A DNA stretch of 64,000 nt. It comes from Eudoraea chungangensis. GTDB lineage: Bacteria; Bacteroidota; Bacteroidia; Flavobacteriales; Flavobacteriaceae. Position numbers and translations under genes: made by a program. The notes under the pieces are model-generated. The model was not told the DNA's origin. It searched no databases and saw only the letters and a program-made list of their open reading frames with translations. Below, piece by piece: positions 27,067 through 35,156 of the stretch. The stretch is from the NCBI RefSeq assembly GCF_029360665.1, contig NZ_JARDUB010000004.1, positions 496,001-560,000 of the forward strand. The letters run 5' to 3'. The first letter of the stretch is position 1, and the number at the start of each line of letters is the position of its first letter.

Positions 27067-29019
27067 ATGAACTCAACCACAAAAATCAAAATAGCACTTT
27101 TTTTTCTGATACTCGCCGTACAGGGTAATTTTTCTTGGGGACAAATAAGACTTCCAAAACTTATAAGCGATGGCGCAATTCTGCAAAGAGATACTGACTT
27201 GAAAATTTGGGGATGGGCTTCACCCAATGAAGCCATAGAGTTGCGATTTCAAAATAATTTATATGCCACAAGTGCCAATGGAGATGGGGAATGGGATATA
27301 ATGATTCCATCTCAAAAAGCCGGTGGGCCCTATGAGATGAGCTTTAAGGGAAAGAACGAAATCACCTTGAAAAACATCCTTGTTGGAGAGGTGTGGATTT
27401 GTTCCGGGCAATCGAATATGGAACTCACCATGAAACGCCTTAGAGACCAATATCCGGAGGAAATCAAGAACTCCATAAACTCTGAAATACGACAGTTTTT
27501 GGTTCCCGATAATTATGATTTTAACAAAACACACACTGATTTACCGGATGGAAGTTGGAAAGAAGCATCGCCGGAAACCCTCTTTGAATTTTCTGGAGTA
27601 GCCTACTTTTTTGCAAAAGAACTCTATAAACAAAACAAAGTACCAATAGGACTTATCAATGCGGCAATGGGCGGCTCTCCAGTAGAGGCATGGATGAGCG
27701 AGGATGCTTTAAAACCTTTTCCCGAAGCTTATGACGAAATGCAAAAATTTAAGAATAAGGATTTAATAAATGAAATTGAGCAGAACGATAAGAAAAGGCA
27801 AAAGGACTGGTATACCAAACTGAACGAAACGGATGCGGGTTTCGTTAAAGGCTCAGAATGGTTTTTGAATTCTACCGATGACAGTCAATGGGCAACTATG
27901 AATGTGCCGGGTTTTTGGGCCGATGAAGGTCTTGCTGAAACCAATGGGGTTGTTTGGTTTCGAAAAACCGTAGAAATTGGACAAAATATGGTCGGCAAAA
28001 AGGCCAAAATATGGCTAGGTCGTATAGTTGATCAGGACCATGTTTATGTGAATGGAACGTTTGTGGGCACAACAGGTTATCAGTACCCACCTAGAAAATA
28101 TGAAGTTCCGGAAGCTATTTTAAAATCTGGAAAAAATACTATCGCGGTACGACTTATCAATGAGAAGGGTAAAGGCGGGTTCATTTTGGATAAGCCTTAT
28201 TTTATGGCTGTGGAAAAGGATACCGTGGATTTAAAAGGTGTATGGAAGTACAAATTGGGCGCTCAAATGGACCCTCTAAAAAGTCAGACGTTTATACGTT
28301 GGAAACCAGGCGGACTTTATAATCATATGATTGCCCCTTTGTTAAATTATCGTATAAAGGGAGTTATTTGGTATCAAGGGGAATCAAATGCAGCCAGGCC
28401 AAAATCATACAATGAAACTTTTCCCGCTTTAATCAATAATTGGCGCAACAAATGGAAATTAGGTAATTTTCCGTTTTTGTATGTGCAGTTAGCCAATTTT
28501 ATGGAGGAAACCATGACGCCTACCGAGAGTAATTGGGCAGAGTTGCGACAGGCCCAATTGAATACCTTGAAAGTTTCGAATACAGGCATGGTCGTGACTA
28601 CCGATTTAGGAGAGTGGAATGATATACACCCCTTGAACAAAAAAGATGTTGGTAAAAGATTGGCAAATCAGGCCTTTAAATTGGCTTACGACATGGCCAA
28701 GGTTGCGGTTAGTCCGATTCCTTCGAAGTATAAATTTTCAAGAAAGAAAGTTAAAATCACTTTTGATTATGTGTCAAGTGGTCTGATTTCCAATAACAAT
28801 CAACCACTTTCAACTTTTGAAATTTCAAAAGATGGAAAAACGTTTTTTGAGGCGCAAGCTATTATAATTGGTAATGAAGTGATTGTTTGGCACAATGAAA
28901 TTGATCGTCCAAAAAGCGTTCGATATGCTTGGTCAAACAATCCCATAAAAGCGAACTTATTCTCAACAGAAGGACTTCCGGTCTCACCTTTTGAAATCAT
29001 AAAACCCAATACTAGATAG
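27067..29019 (+). CDS. SASA-family acetylesterase (sialate O-acetylesterase-like, probable acetylxylan esterase)
   Basis: The chosen start, 27067, yields 650 residues with a clean signal peptide (KIKIALFFLILAVQGNFSWGQ), whereas an upstream in-frame ATG at 27040 overlaps the GH67 stop by 10 bases and adds nine residues. The SGNH/SASA domain is split: nucleophile Ser in CSGQSNMELT (about 120), YQGESNAARP, and the Asp/His pair in EWNDIHPLN. In between lies a galactose-binding-like insertion (SEWFLNSTDDSQWATMNVPG...TVEIGQNMVGKK, roughly 270-400, abridged). It removes O-acetyl groups from sugars; next to GH67 an acetyl-(glucurono)xylan esterase role is likely. Start 18 bp after the GH67 stop suggests co-transcription. 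Confidence 0.87.
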   Translation: MNSTTKIKIALFFLILAVQGNFSWGQIRLPKLISDGAILQRDTDLKIWGWASPNEAIELRFQNNLYATSANGDGEWDIMIPSQKAGGPYEMSFKGKNEITLKNILVGEVWICSGQSNMELTMKRLRDQYPEEIKNSINSEIRQFLVPDNYDFNKTHTDLPDGSWKEASPETLFEFSGVAYFFAKELYKQNKVPIGLINAAMGGSPVEAWMSEDALKPFPEAYDEMQKFKNKDLINEIEQNDKKRQKDWYTKLNETDAGFVKGSEWFLNSTDDSQWATMNVPGFWADEGLAETNGVVWFRKTVEIGQNMVGKKAKIWLGRIVDQDHVYVNGTFVGTTGYQYPPRKYEVPEAILKSGKNTIAVRLINEKGKGGFILDKPYFMAVEKDTVDLKGVWKYKLGAQMDPLKSQTFIRWKPGGLYNHMIAPLLNYRIKGVIWYQGESNAARPKSYNETFPALINNWRNKWKLGNFPFLYVQLANFMEETMTPTESNWAELRQAQLNTLKVSNTGMVVTTDLGEWNDIHPLNKKDVGKRLANQAFKLAYDMAKVAVSPIPSKYKFSRKKVKITFDYVSSGLISNNNQPLSTFEISKDGKTFFEAQAIIIGNEVIVWHNEIDRPKSVRYAWSNNPIKANLFSTEGLPVSPFEIIKPNTR

Positions 29020-29079
29020 TCTGTTCCTAAATACAAAAATTGCAAGATTTTATTTTTAGAAAGCTTTAAATTTTATGAA

Positions 29080-30509
29080 ATGAAAAGTATTATATCAATG
29101 ATTCTTTTTCTACTAATTTTAATGGTACAGTCTGCCATTGCTCAGTCAATTACGAACAATAGAGTAATTGTCTTGACCGACATTGAAGCTGATCCTGATG
29201 ACACCCAGTCCTTGGTGCGCTTGTTATTATATTCCAACCAAATCGAAATCAAAGGGTTGGTTGCAACAACTTCATGTTGGTTGCAAAACAAGATAAATCC
29301 TGAATCGATAGAACGGGTTATTCGCGCTTACGACAAAGTGCAACCGAACCTTTTGAAACATGAAGAGGCTTTCCCGAAGCAGAAAAATTGTTGGCGCTGA
29401 TAAAAAAAGGACTTCCGGTTTTTGGGATGAAAGGCGTTGGCGATGATAAAGATTCCGAAGGTTCTGAATGGATTATTAAGGTCTTGGAAGAAAAAGACGA
29501 CCGCCCTTTATGGATTTCGGTTTGGGGTGGGGTCAATACTTTAGCGCAATCTTTAGAAAAGATAAAAAGAACAAAAAGTAAGAAGGAAGCCAAAAGGCTA
29601 ATCTCCAAATTACGGATTTATACCATTTCAGATCAAGATGATAGCGGCCTTTGGATTCGGAATAATTTCCCTGATCTTTTTTATATCGTTTCTCCAGGGG
29701 ATTATTACGCGAATGCGACATGGACAGGGATTAATAGTTATATCAAAGGAATCGATAATAGTACCATTAGTAATCGTTGGATAGCCGAAAACATTCAGCA
29801 AAATCACGGACCCTTAGGTGCGGAATATCCTGATGTTGCATGGGGCGTTGAAGGAGATACGCCCGCGTTTTTGTCTTTGATACCAAATGGGCTCAATAAT
29901 TCAGAACATCCTGAGTGGGGTGCCTGGGGTGGTCGATATGCACTATACAAACCTGAATTTGATAAAACCAAAAAAGGAGGTTCTATCGTAACCATTGCCC
30001 CTGAAACAAGAGCAATTTGGACAAACGTTAATGATGAGTATACCCCTTATGTTGCTAAAGAGTACGGCAGAACCGTGAAAAAAGACACCCTTACCTTCAA
30101 TGATAACAAAGCCACCTTATGGCGTTGGCGAGACGATTTTCAAAATGATTTCGCCGCTCGTATGGACTGGTGTCTGATGACCTATGATGAGGCTAATCAT
30201 CCGCCTGTTCCTGCATTGACACATGCCGAAGAATTTACCGTGAAATCTGGTGAGTCATTTAGTTTAGATGCTTTTAAATCAACCGACCCTGATGGTGATA
30301 ACTTGAGCTATTTATGGTTTCACTATCCTGAGGAAAGTAGTTACAATAAAGAAATCAATATGGGTGCGGAGAACGTGCATATTGTAAATCTTACGGCTCC
30401 TAAAGTTGATAAAAAGGAGACCCTACACTTTATTTTGAAGTTATCAGATAAAGGCTCACCTTCATTGACCAGATACAAGCGGGTTATTGTTACTGTTCTG
30501 CCAAAATAG
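29080..30509 (+). pseudogene. Second Sde182/DUF1593 gene, broken by a one-base frameshift
   Basis: Two overlapping frames complete one protein. Frame one (29080-29400) gives a signal peptide, VLTDIEADPDDTQSLVRLLLYSNQIEIKGL (DUF1593 start, abridged) and LLKHEEAFPKQKNCWR-stop. Frame two (from about 29370 to 30509) continues with PEAEKLLALIKKGLPVFGMKG... to the C-terminal Ig-like domain (STDPDGDNLSYLWF). The join needs one extra T in the run at 29370-29373 (GCTTTCCCGAA to GCTTTTCCCGAA), restoring EEAFPEAEKLL. A homopolymer base loss, genuine or from sequencing, is the simplest cause. If repaired, the protein would be about 476 residues with the same layout as the 16714-18225 product. Confidence 0.82.
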
Positions 30510-30556
30510 AGAATAGTGACGACCCAGAATATAGGTTTGCAATAGTTCTGTAAACG

Positions 30557-30680
30557 TTACTGCTCCCGAAACTCCCCAGGCGCAACCCCTACCCTCTTTT
30601 TAAATAGTCTATTGAAATAAGCAGGGTCGTTAAAATTTAAGAAATAGGCGACTTCGGCTCCTATATTTAGCCAGATCATT
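30557..30680 (-). pseudogene. C-terminal remnant of an AraC-family regulator
   Basis: On the minus strand this encodes IGAEVAYFLNFNDPAYFNRL..KKRVGVAPGEFREQ-stop (abridged), the last helix-turn-helix of an AraC regulator (compare FNDxSYFxRxFKKxxGxSPxEFR). Upstream of that it has no continuation: frame and similarity end at roughly 30680. The stop is TTA at 30557-30559. It marks a junction where foreign DNA replaced the rest of a chromosomal gene that would have belonged with the preceding sugar genes. Confidence 0.72.
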
Positions 30681-30689
30681 GACAGTATT

Positions 30690-31005
30690 TTTTCCTGGTC
30701 CAGTTAAACCAAGGTTTTTTGGAGCTAATTGATTGAGTTAAATTTAATCGAGTAAAACATTATGCGTTATACTTAATTCCACCATTATGTAGACTTTCAA
30801 AAATCTGAATCTCATTTATTGCAAATTTAAGAATTTGGTATACTATTGACTAGAGAAACCATTCAGTCAATATGCACCCCGTTCGGTCATACTCCATTTG
30901 GGGTCCAAGTAAATTGATAAATGGACTAGGATAAATAGCATTTTATTCCACTTCCAGTTGGGTCTATACTCTTCTAAATCAGTTTTAGCTCCACCTCCCG
31001 TTCTG
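30690..31005. other. Gene-free junction segment
   Basis: No coding frame, RNA gene or clear repeat is seen in this AT-rich stretch. It lies between the truncated AraC gene and the first copy of the long direct repeat, so it may contain the left boundary of the mobile region. Confidence 0.4.
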
Positions 31006-31150
31006 CCACCCTCCCCTTTTTTTAGATAGCAAAAAAACAACATCATTTCTTGGACGACGGCATAAACCAGGACCCCGCTTAATGCGGGGTTCTCTTTTTT
31101 ATACGCCTTACCAAGCCCGGATATTGTAGCGGGTACAGCATCAAAAAAAG
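31006..31150 (+). repeat. Long direct repeat, copy A
   Basis: This segment aligns with 34628-34764 along about 140 bp. Shared blocks include TTCTTGGACG(A/G)CGGCAT, TTTTTTATACGCCTTACCAA, GGATATTGT and CATCAAAAAAAGG. Copy A contains a terminator-type hairpin missing in copy B. The pair brackets the IS110 element and the mercury operon. It could be duplicated regulatory leader DNA of conjugative elements, since copy B lies directly before mobile-element genes. Confidence 0.75.
31072..31100 (+). terminator. Hairpin with T-tract in repeat copy A
   Basis: ACCCCGC (31072-31078) pairs perfectly with GCGGGGT (31084-31090) around a TTAAT loop, followed by TCTCTTTTTT. This fits a rho-independent terminator or attenuator reading rightward. 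Confidence 0.7.
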
Positions 31151-31267
31151 GGAATCGCGACGGCCTTTAGTTTTGTTCTATAGATGAAATCTATTATGAT
31201 GATGGTGTTGAAAAGAGGGGGTCTGGGGGAGACTCATAACTTACGATATTGTTGATAAGTCAAAAAG

Positions 31268-31335
31268 GATAGGGCGAACCATAGCGACGGTTAGGCACAA
31301 GGCTTTTGTAGAGTAATGGGCCCTATCTCTTTTTT
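31268..31335 (+). ncRNA. Structured element with GATAGGGC stem and T-run
   Basis: GATAGGGC (31268-31275) pairs with GCCCTATC (31320-31327), enclosing a 44-nt loop with AGCGACGG, and is followed by a run of T. It resembles a terminator or a small stable RNA. The loop motif GCGACGG with nearby GGC...TTTGTAGAGTA recurs at 31393 in a similar setting and in part at 31157, suggesting a repeated RNA fold. No protein is encoded. Confidence 0.5.
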
Positions 31336-31370
31336 TAAGCATATTGTGGATATTTATGTGTAAGAGATTC

Positions 31371-31526
31371 AAAAAGGGCGGGGTGAACTTTAGCGACGGC
31401 CAGGTTAACGGCCTTTATAGTGTAGCAGTCCTCGTCCTTATAACCAGGTTGTCAGAACCATATAGGATTTTAGCCCTTGCTAGTAAAGGTCTTAGTTTAA
31501 ACAACCTAATTAAAACAAAGTAAAAT
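31371..31526 (+). ncRNA. Candidate bridge RNA region of the IS110 element
   Basis: IS110-group elements encode a bridge RNA in the left non-coding end. Here AAGGGC (31374-31379) can pair with GCCCTT (31473-31478), enclosing GGCC-AGGTTAAC-GGCC (31398-31413) and AACC-A-GGTT (31443-31451), i.e. one outer stem with two internal loops. GTTGTC (31448-31453) is complementary to GACAAC in the right end (32523-32528), a possible donor-guide match, although six bases will often match by chance. The RNA assignment is by family knowledge plus folding by eye. Confidence 0.5.
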
Positions 31527-32516
31527 ATGGAAATCAAAGAAGTCATCGGCATCGATGTGAGCAAGTTGACATTGGATTGTTGTATCCACCAGATCCAAGA
31601 ACTTAAAACGTTCAAGAACGATTCCGAGGGAATCACGAAAATGATACATTGGTCTTTAAGGAAAAGTGGGGCGGACAAGGAGAATATCCTTTTCGTATTG
31701 GAGCATACCGGACTGTATTCGGATCATCTGGTTCGATTGCTGGACCAAGACGATTACCTTATGAATATCGTTTCAGGTCTTGAGGTCAAACGTTCCCTTG
31801 GTATAATCAGGGGAAAGGACGATAGGACGGATGCAAAGAGGATAGCGCTTTACGGTTATCGTACAAGGGAGGAAGCCCTCCCAAGCAAGATTCCCGGTTC
31901 AACCCTGACAAGGCTGAAACGGTTGATGTCGATGCGGAAGAAACTGGTTGGTCAACGAGCTGGACATATGGCGACCCTTAGGGAACAAAAAAGAGTGCTT
32001 GAGGAAGATTCGCTCTTGTTCTGGGTTCAAGAGGATATTATCAACCTATTGAGTTGGAGGATAAACGACCTTGAACGAGAGATGGACAAATTGATACAAG
32101 GTGATATGGAGCTCAAACAGATGTTGGCCTTATTGACCGGTATTAAAGGTCTCGGTAAGGTAACTGCCCGCTTCATGATAGTATATACGGTAGGGTTCAC
32201 ATCGTTCGCCACTTGGCGGAAGTTTGCCTCATATTGTGGTATAGCGCCCTTTCCCCATACTTCGGGCACAAGTGTAAGGGGAAGGACCAAGGTCAGCCGA
32301 TTGGCCAATAGGGAAGGTAAGGCCTTATTGCACCAATGTTCCCTATCGGCGGTAAAATGTAATCCGGAAATGAAGGCCTATTATGAGCGAAGGCTGGAAA
32401 TCGGAAAGAGCAAGATGAGTACTTTGAACATCATCAGAAACAAACTGGTGGCACGGGCCTTTGCGGTGGTCGCACGCGGGACACCCTATGTAAATACCAT
32501 GGGTCACTTGTCTTAA
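31527..32516 (+). CDS. IS110-family recombinase
   Basis: The 329-residue protein starts MEIKEVIGIDVSK and has the N-terminal RuvC-like DEDD domain: Asp10 in IGIDVSK, Glu59 in FVLEHTG, Asp99/Asp102 in KDDRTDAKR. A central coiled coil follows (about 120-190). The C-terminal Transposase_20 domain has GIKGLGKVTA (helix-hairpin-helix type), YCGIAPFPHTSGTSVRGR with the candidate catalytic Ser246/Ser249, and NKLVARAFAVVARGTPY. All key residues are present, so it looks active. Such enzymes move DNA under guidance of a bridge RNA. The gene ends 12 bp from the convergent cation-transporter gene of the mercury operon. Confidence 0.92.
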   Translation: MEIKEVIGIDVSKLTLDCCIHQIQELKTFKNDSEGITKMIHWSLRKSGADKENILFVLEHTGLYSDHLVRLLDQDDYLMNIVSGLEVKRSLGIIRGKDDRTDAKRIALYGYRTREEALPSKIPGSTLTRLKRLMSMRKKLVGQRAGHMATLREQKRVLEEDSLLFWVQEDIINLLSWRINDLEREMDKLIQGDMELKQMLALLTGIKGLGKVTARFMIVYTVGFTSFATWRKFASYCGIAPFPHTSGTSVRGRTKVSRLANREGKALLHQCSLSAVKCNPEMKAYYERRLEIGKSKMSTLNIIRNKLVARAFAVVARGTPYVNTMGHLS

Positions 32517-32527
32517 TCGAACGACAA

Positions 32528-33319
32528 CTATTTTCCAAGTTTAAGGATTCGTACCGCACCTTGGACCACTAATACAAAGACGATGGTCCCTATAATCAAG
32601 TCCGGTTTGTTGGAGCTGAGCCAATGTACCAGAAATCCAGCTATGATAACGCCTAGATTGATTATTACATCGTTCGAGGTAAAGATCATACTGGCCTGCA
32701 TATGGGCTTCCTTGCTCTTGGATTTTTGGAGGAGGTACAAGCATATTCCGTTTGCGATAAGCGCAAAGATGGAAACGATTATCATTGTCGCGAAGTCGGG
32801 AAGTTTCTCCGCTCCGAAAAATCGCCTCAGCACTTCGACAAAACCGATGACCGCCAAGATAATCTGAAAGTACCCCGCTAGTTTTGCTATCCGTTTTTTC
32901 TTTGTCAATGTTCCCCCGACGGCAAAAAGACTGATTCCATAAACAAAGGAATCGGCCAACATATCAAGGCTATCGGCCACAAGCCCCATCGACCTTGAAA
33001 TAACGCCTGTCGTCATTTCGATGAGAAAGAAGATAAAGTTGATGGCCAGTACCGTCAAGAGCAGTTTCCGTTGCCCCTTATCTTCTTCGAACTCCACATT
33101 TGAGGTATCCTCCGTCGATATTCGCTGTCCACCCAATTTGAGTTCATGTATCGACTTTTCTATTTGTTCGGGTGAACCGTTATGGTAGACCGATAGCACC
33201 CTGTTAGGGATGTCAAATTCCAGATGCTCAATACCCAAAATCCCTTCAAGCTTCATCCGTATCAGGTTCTCCTCGGAGGGGCAGTCCATTTTGGAAATCT
33301 TGAATATCGTTTTGTGCAT
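32528..33319 (-). CDS. Cation transporter with N-terminal metal-binding-like domain (mercury/heavy-metal operon)
   Basis: The start at 33319 gives 263 residues. Residues 1-65 form a ferredoxin-like HMA-type domain in which the metal motif reads MDCPSEE (one Cys instead of CxxC). The rest is a six-helix membrane domain of the cation-diffusion-facilitator type (LGLVADSLDMLADSFVYG-like, here MGLVADSLDMLADSFVYGIS, abridged), with the conserved Asp pair DSLDMLADS and a second region FTSNDVIINLGVI. It presumably exports or moves divalent metal at the inner membrane. It is fourth in a leftward ArsR-MerTP-GDCCVxC-transporter operon. MerA, which usually follows in Flavobacteriia, is not present; an IS110 element sits at that spot. 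Confidence 0.8.
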   Translation of the reverse strand: MHKTIFKISKMDCPSEENLIRMKLEGILGIEHLEFDIPNRVLSVYHNGSPEQIEKSIHELKLGGQRISTEDTSNVEFEEDKGQRKLLLTVLAINFIFFLIEMTTGVISRSMGLVADSLDMLADSFVYGISLFAVGGTLTKKKRIAKLAGYFQIILAVIGFVEVLRRFFGAEKLPDFATMIIVSIFALIANGICLYLLQKSKSKEAHMQASMIFTSNDVIINLGVIIAGFLVHWLSSNKPDLIIGTIVFVLVVQGAVRILKLGK

Positions 33320-33324
33320 TGTAC

Positions 33325-33534
33325 CTAGCAACAAGGTTTATTCTGTTGGATCGGCGGACAGGCAACGGTACCATAAGAACAGTAGACACAGCAGTCCCCT
33401 TCCTTGGGTCTCAGCATGTCCCCACAGCCCTGGCATTCATAGAAGAACTGGCAGGAATCCGTAGGCATTTCCTCTTCTTTTCGGTGTCCACAGTTTGGAC
33501 AGTTAATCGTCGATTTCAGTTTTGTTTCCGTCAT
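33325..33534 (-). CDS. GDCCVxC-domain zinc-ribbon protein
   Basis: This 69-residue protein has a zinc-ribbon pair (CPNCGH near residue 12 and CQGCGD near 35) and the family-defining GDCCVYCSYG (about 46-55), followed by VACPPIQ. Many homologues are selenoproteins; this one uses ordinary Cys codons throughout. It is always close to merT/merP-type transporters in Bacteroidota and probably hands metal or thiol-bound mercury on, but its biochemical function is not established. The start codon overlaps the MerTP stop by four bases. Confidence 0.82.
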   Translation of the reverse strand: MTETKLKSTINCPNCGHRKEEEMPTDSCQFFYECQGCGDMLRPKEGDCCVYCSYGTVACPPIQQNKPCC

Positions 33535-34130
33535 TCCCCAATGGTATATCCCGTTCTTAAAATAGCCTTTTTTATTTCATCGGCAGATGTCTTGCTTGCA
33601 TCGTATTTGACAAGGGTATTCGCCTTTTGATAATCGGACTTGACTACAATGATACCATCCAGTTTGTTCACCTCGCTCTCGATATGGGCCTCACATCCGG
33701 AGCAGGTCATCCCCTCTATGGAAAAGCTTACTTCGTCCACATCGTTCTCCGATACGTAGACCACTTCTTTGGCTTTACCGGTACTTGGATAGAAAATTTG
33801 GGCATAATATGGGAAAGCCAGCATGACGGTGGCAAACAAGGTTACCAAGGCAAGGAACTTTTTGGATTGCCAAAAAGAAGGTTTTTCATCTTCCTCACAG
33901 GCACAATCGATTTCTTCCTGTGTTCTAGGCCTTAGCTTTTGGTACCAAGCGAATACCAGTACCAAAATCGTAATCCCGACCAGATAGGGTCGAAAAGGCT
34001 CTATAAAAGAAAAAGTGGATGCGATTCCGCTCGTACCCGCAATAAATGCCAAAACCGGGGTTATACAGCAAAGAGATGCCGCTAATGCAGTAATGACCGT
34101 TGTCCCGATTAAACTTTTGTTGTTATCCAT
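33531..34130 (-). CDS. merTP: MerTP fusion: mercuric transport protein with periplasmic-type HMA domain
   Basis: The 199-residue protein carries three membrane helices: about 8-30 with the metal-binding SLCCITPVLAF pair, 45-62, and 85-105. The C-terminal HMA domain (about 130-199) has SIEGMTCSGCEAHIE, the CxxC mercury site. It takes Hg(II) across the inner membrane. The first helix Cys-Cys and the HMA Cys-x-x-Cys are all intact. Translation start overlaps the ArsR stop (34123-34130), so the two are coupled. No reductase gene follows, so on its own this system would bring mercury in or relocate it. Confidence 0.85.
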   Translation of the reverse strand: MDNNKSLIGTTVITALAASLCCITPVLAFIAGTSGIASTFSFIEPFRPYLVGITILVLVFAWYQKLRPRTQEEIDCACEEDEKPSFWQSKKFLALVTLFATVMLAFPYYAQIFYPSTGKAKEVVYVSENDVDEVSFSIEGMTCSGCEAHIESEVNKLDGIIVVKSDYQKANTLVKYDASKTSADEIKKAILRTGYTIGE

Positions 34131-34506
34131 TTCCTGTTATCTCCTGAAGTTGGCTTTTGTCTATTGTCTCAAAAAACGGTGCAAGGATGGGTACTTTGTC
34201 CGCTACTATGGAATAGAAGATTACCTGTGCCTCCTTGCTCGATTCAATTAGGTTCCTATCCCTTAATTTTCTTAAATGTTGGGATATGGCCGATACATTC
34301 ATTTCCAGAATATCGCTCAGGTCGCAAACGCACAATCGCTTTTCCTGGTTCAACAGGTAAAGGATTTTCAGCCGGACCGGATTCCCGGCCAAACTGAGTA
34401 TACCAGAAAGGAAATCGAACGGACCATCCAATTTTTGGACGGTATCCCTACAATCCATGATTTGCTTGGCATCGGCTTCCAACCGGATGCAGATATTGTT
34501 TTTCAT
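34123..34506 (-). CDS. ArsR-family metal-responsive repressor
   Basis: The 127-residue winged-helix protein has GNPVRLKILYLLNQEKRLCVCDL (ArsR/SmtB alpha-3 metal site with CVC, abridged), then DILEMNVSAISQHLRKLRDRN as recognition helix. Cys18 in MDCRDT may add a third ligand. It is the first gene of the leftward metal operon and overlaps merTP by eight bases. Such repressors leave their operator when Hg, As or Cd binds; the Mer-type neighbours favour mercury. Confidence 0.85.
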   Translation of the reverse strand: MKNNICIRLEADAKQIMDCRDTVQKLDGPFDFLSGILSLAGNPVRLKILYLLNQEKRLCVCDLSDILEMNVSAISQHLRKLRDRNLIESSKEAQVIFYSIVADKVPILAPFFETIDKSQLQEITGNG

Positions 34507-34781
34507 GGTACGAATATAATGCTATTGTCGTATTTAAGCAAATGCTAAAATAAATGTATTGTTGCGTTTAGTGCCGCTCCGTAGTTCTTGGTCCCTTTCA
34601 AGGGTATGGATTTGACTCGCCGACGAACCACCCCGTTCCTCTTTTTTGACAGCAAAACAACAACATCCATTCTTGGACGGCGGCATAAACCAGGCTCGTG
34701 CCTCGCTCTTTTTTATACGCCTTACCAAGCTTGGATATTGTGACCCGTCAAGCATCAAAAAAAGGTAACGGTGAAGGCTCT
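34507..34781. promoter_or_regulatory. Divergent promoter region of metal operon and IME leader
   Basis: The 275-bp interval separates the leftward ArsR operon and rightward mobile-element genes and includes repeat copy B. The operator for ArsR should lie next to 34507. A clear inverted repeat for it was not picked out by eye. Confidence 0.4.
34628..34764 (+). repeat. Long direct repeat, copy B
   Basis: It is the partner of 31006-31150. In the region of the perfect hairpin of copy A, copy B has GCTCGTGCCTCGCTC before the same TTTTTTATACGCC block, so the stem is changed. The repeat lies immediately upstream of the first IME gene and could be its leader. Confidence 0.75.
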
Positions 34782-35093
34782 ATGGGAAGTAAATCAAATC
34801 CGGCAATCATGAAAGCAAAATCAAAACTCAAAAACGAAACGGCACTAAAAAAATCAAAAAAGGAAAACGCTCAGGATATAATAAGTAAATCGATGGAATG
34901 GCTTTGCGGAAAAAAGTCCTTCACAATAGAAAATATTTATGATGGAAAATTTGGTTTTGCCATAGGATACACTATGGGAAGTAAATCAAAAACAAAAATC
35001 ATGAAATCGTACAGAATCAACAAAAAGGAAGCGGAACAAAAGTTAAAAACTAAAAAAGGGGAAAGCGCTCTAGATATAATAAGTAAATCGATT
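34780..35093 (+). repeat. Tandem intragenic duplication, 192-bp period
   Basis: CTATGGGAAGTAAATCAAA at 34780 recurs at 34972, and GATATAATAAGTAAATCGAT near 34874 recurs near 35073. The spacing equals 64 codons and keeps frame, so the gene grew by internal duplication. Confidence 0.75.
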
Positions 35094-35156
35094 TTAAAAG
35101 CTGTCCGAAGGGTTCGGGCAGGGTTATTCATTCATTCTAAATATTTTCAATTATGA
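34782..35156 (+). CDS. Hypothetical IME protein made of two in-frame repeats
   Basis: From ATG 34782 the product has 124 residues. Two segments repeat at 64-residue spacing: MGSKSNPAIMK...ENAQDIISKS and MGSKSKTKIMK...ESALDIISKS, Lys-rich and charged. No known domain is recognised. An in-frame upstream ATG (34698) lies within the repeat B leader and would add 28 residues without similarity to the repeats. It overlaps ssb by four bases (ATGA), so it is part of the ssb-radC cluster of the mobile element. It could bind nucleic acid because of the basic content, but nothing proves that. Confidence 0.55.
   Translation: MGSKSNPAIMKAKSKLKNETALKKSKKENAQDIISKSMEWLCGKKSFTIENIYDGKFGFAIGYTMGSKSKTKIMKSYRINKKEAEQKLKTKKGESALDIISKSILKAVRRVRAGLFIHSKYFQL

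Larger units (their letters stand above)
31336..32527 (+). mobile_element. IS110-group insertion sequence (ends approximate)
   Basis: One complete DEDD recombinase gene lies with about 190 bp of structured non-coding DNA upstream and at most 12 bp downstream before the stop of the convergent gene at 32528. A long left and short right end is typical of the IS110 group (not IS1111). IS110 elements lack terminal inverted repeats, so exact ends cannot be called without an empty site. Confidence 0.7.

Noticed and set aside
29360-29400. Programmed ribosomal frameshift
   Set aside because: No slippery heptamer or downstream stem; a missing T in a homopolymer explains the break more simply.
33325-33534. 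Selenocysteine in the GDCCVxC protein
   Set aside because: All positions are normal Cys codons and no TGA occurs in the frame.
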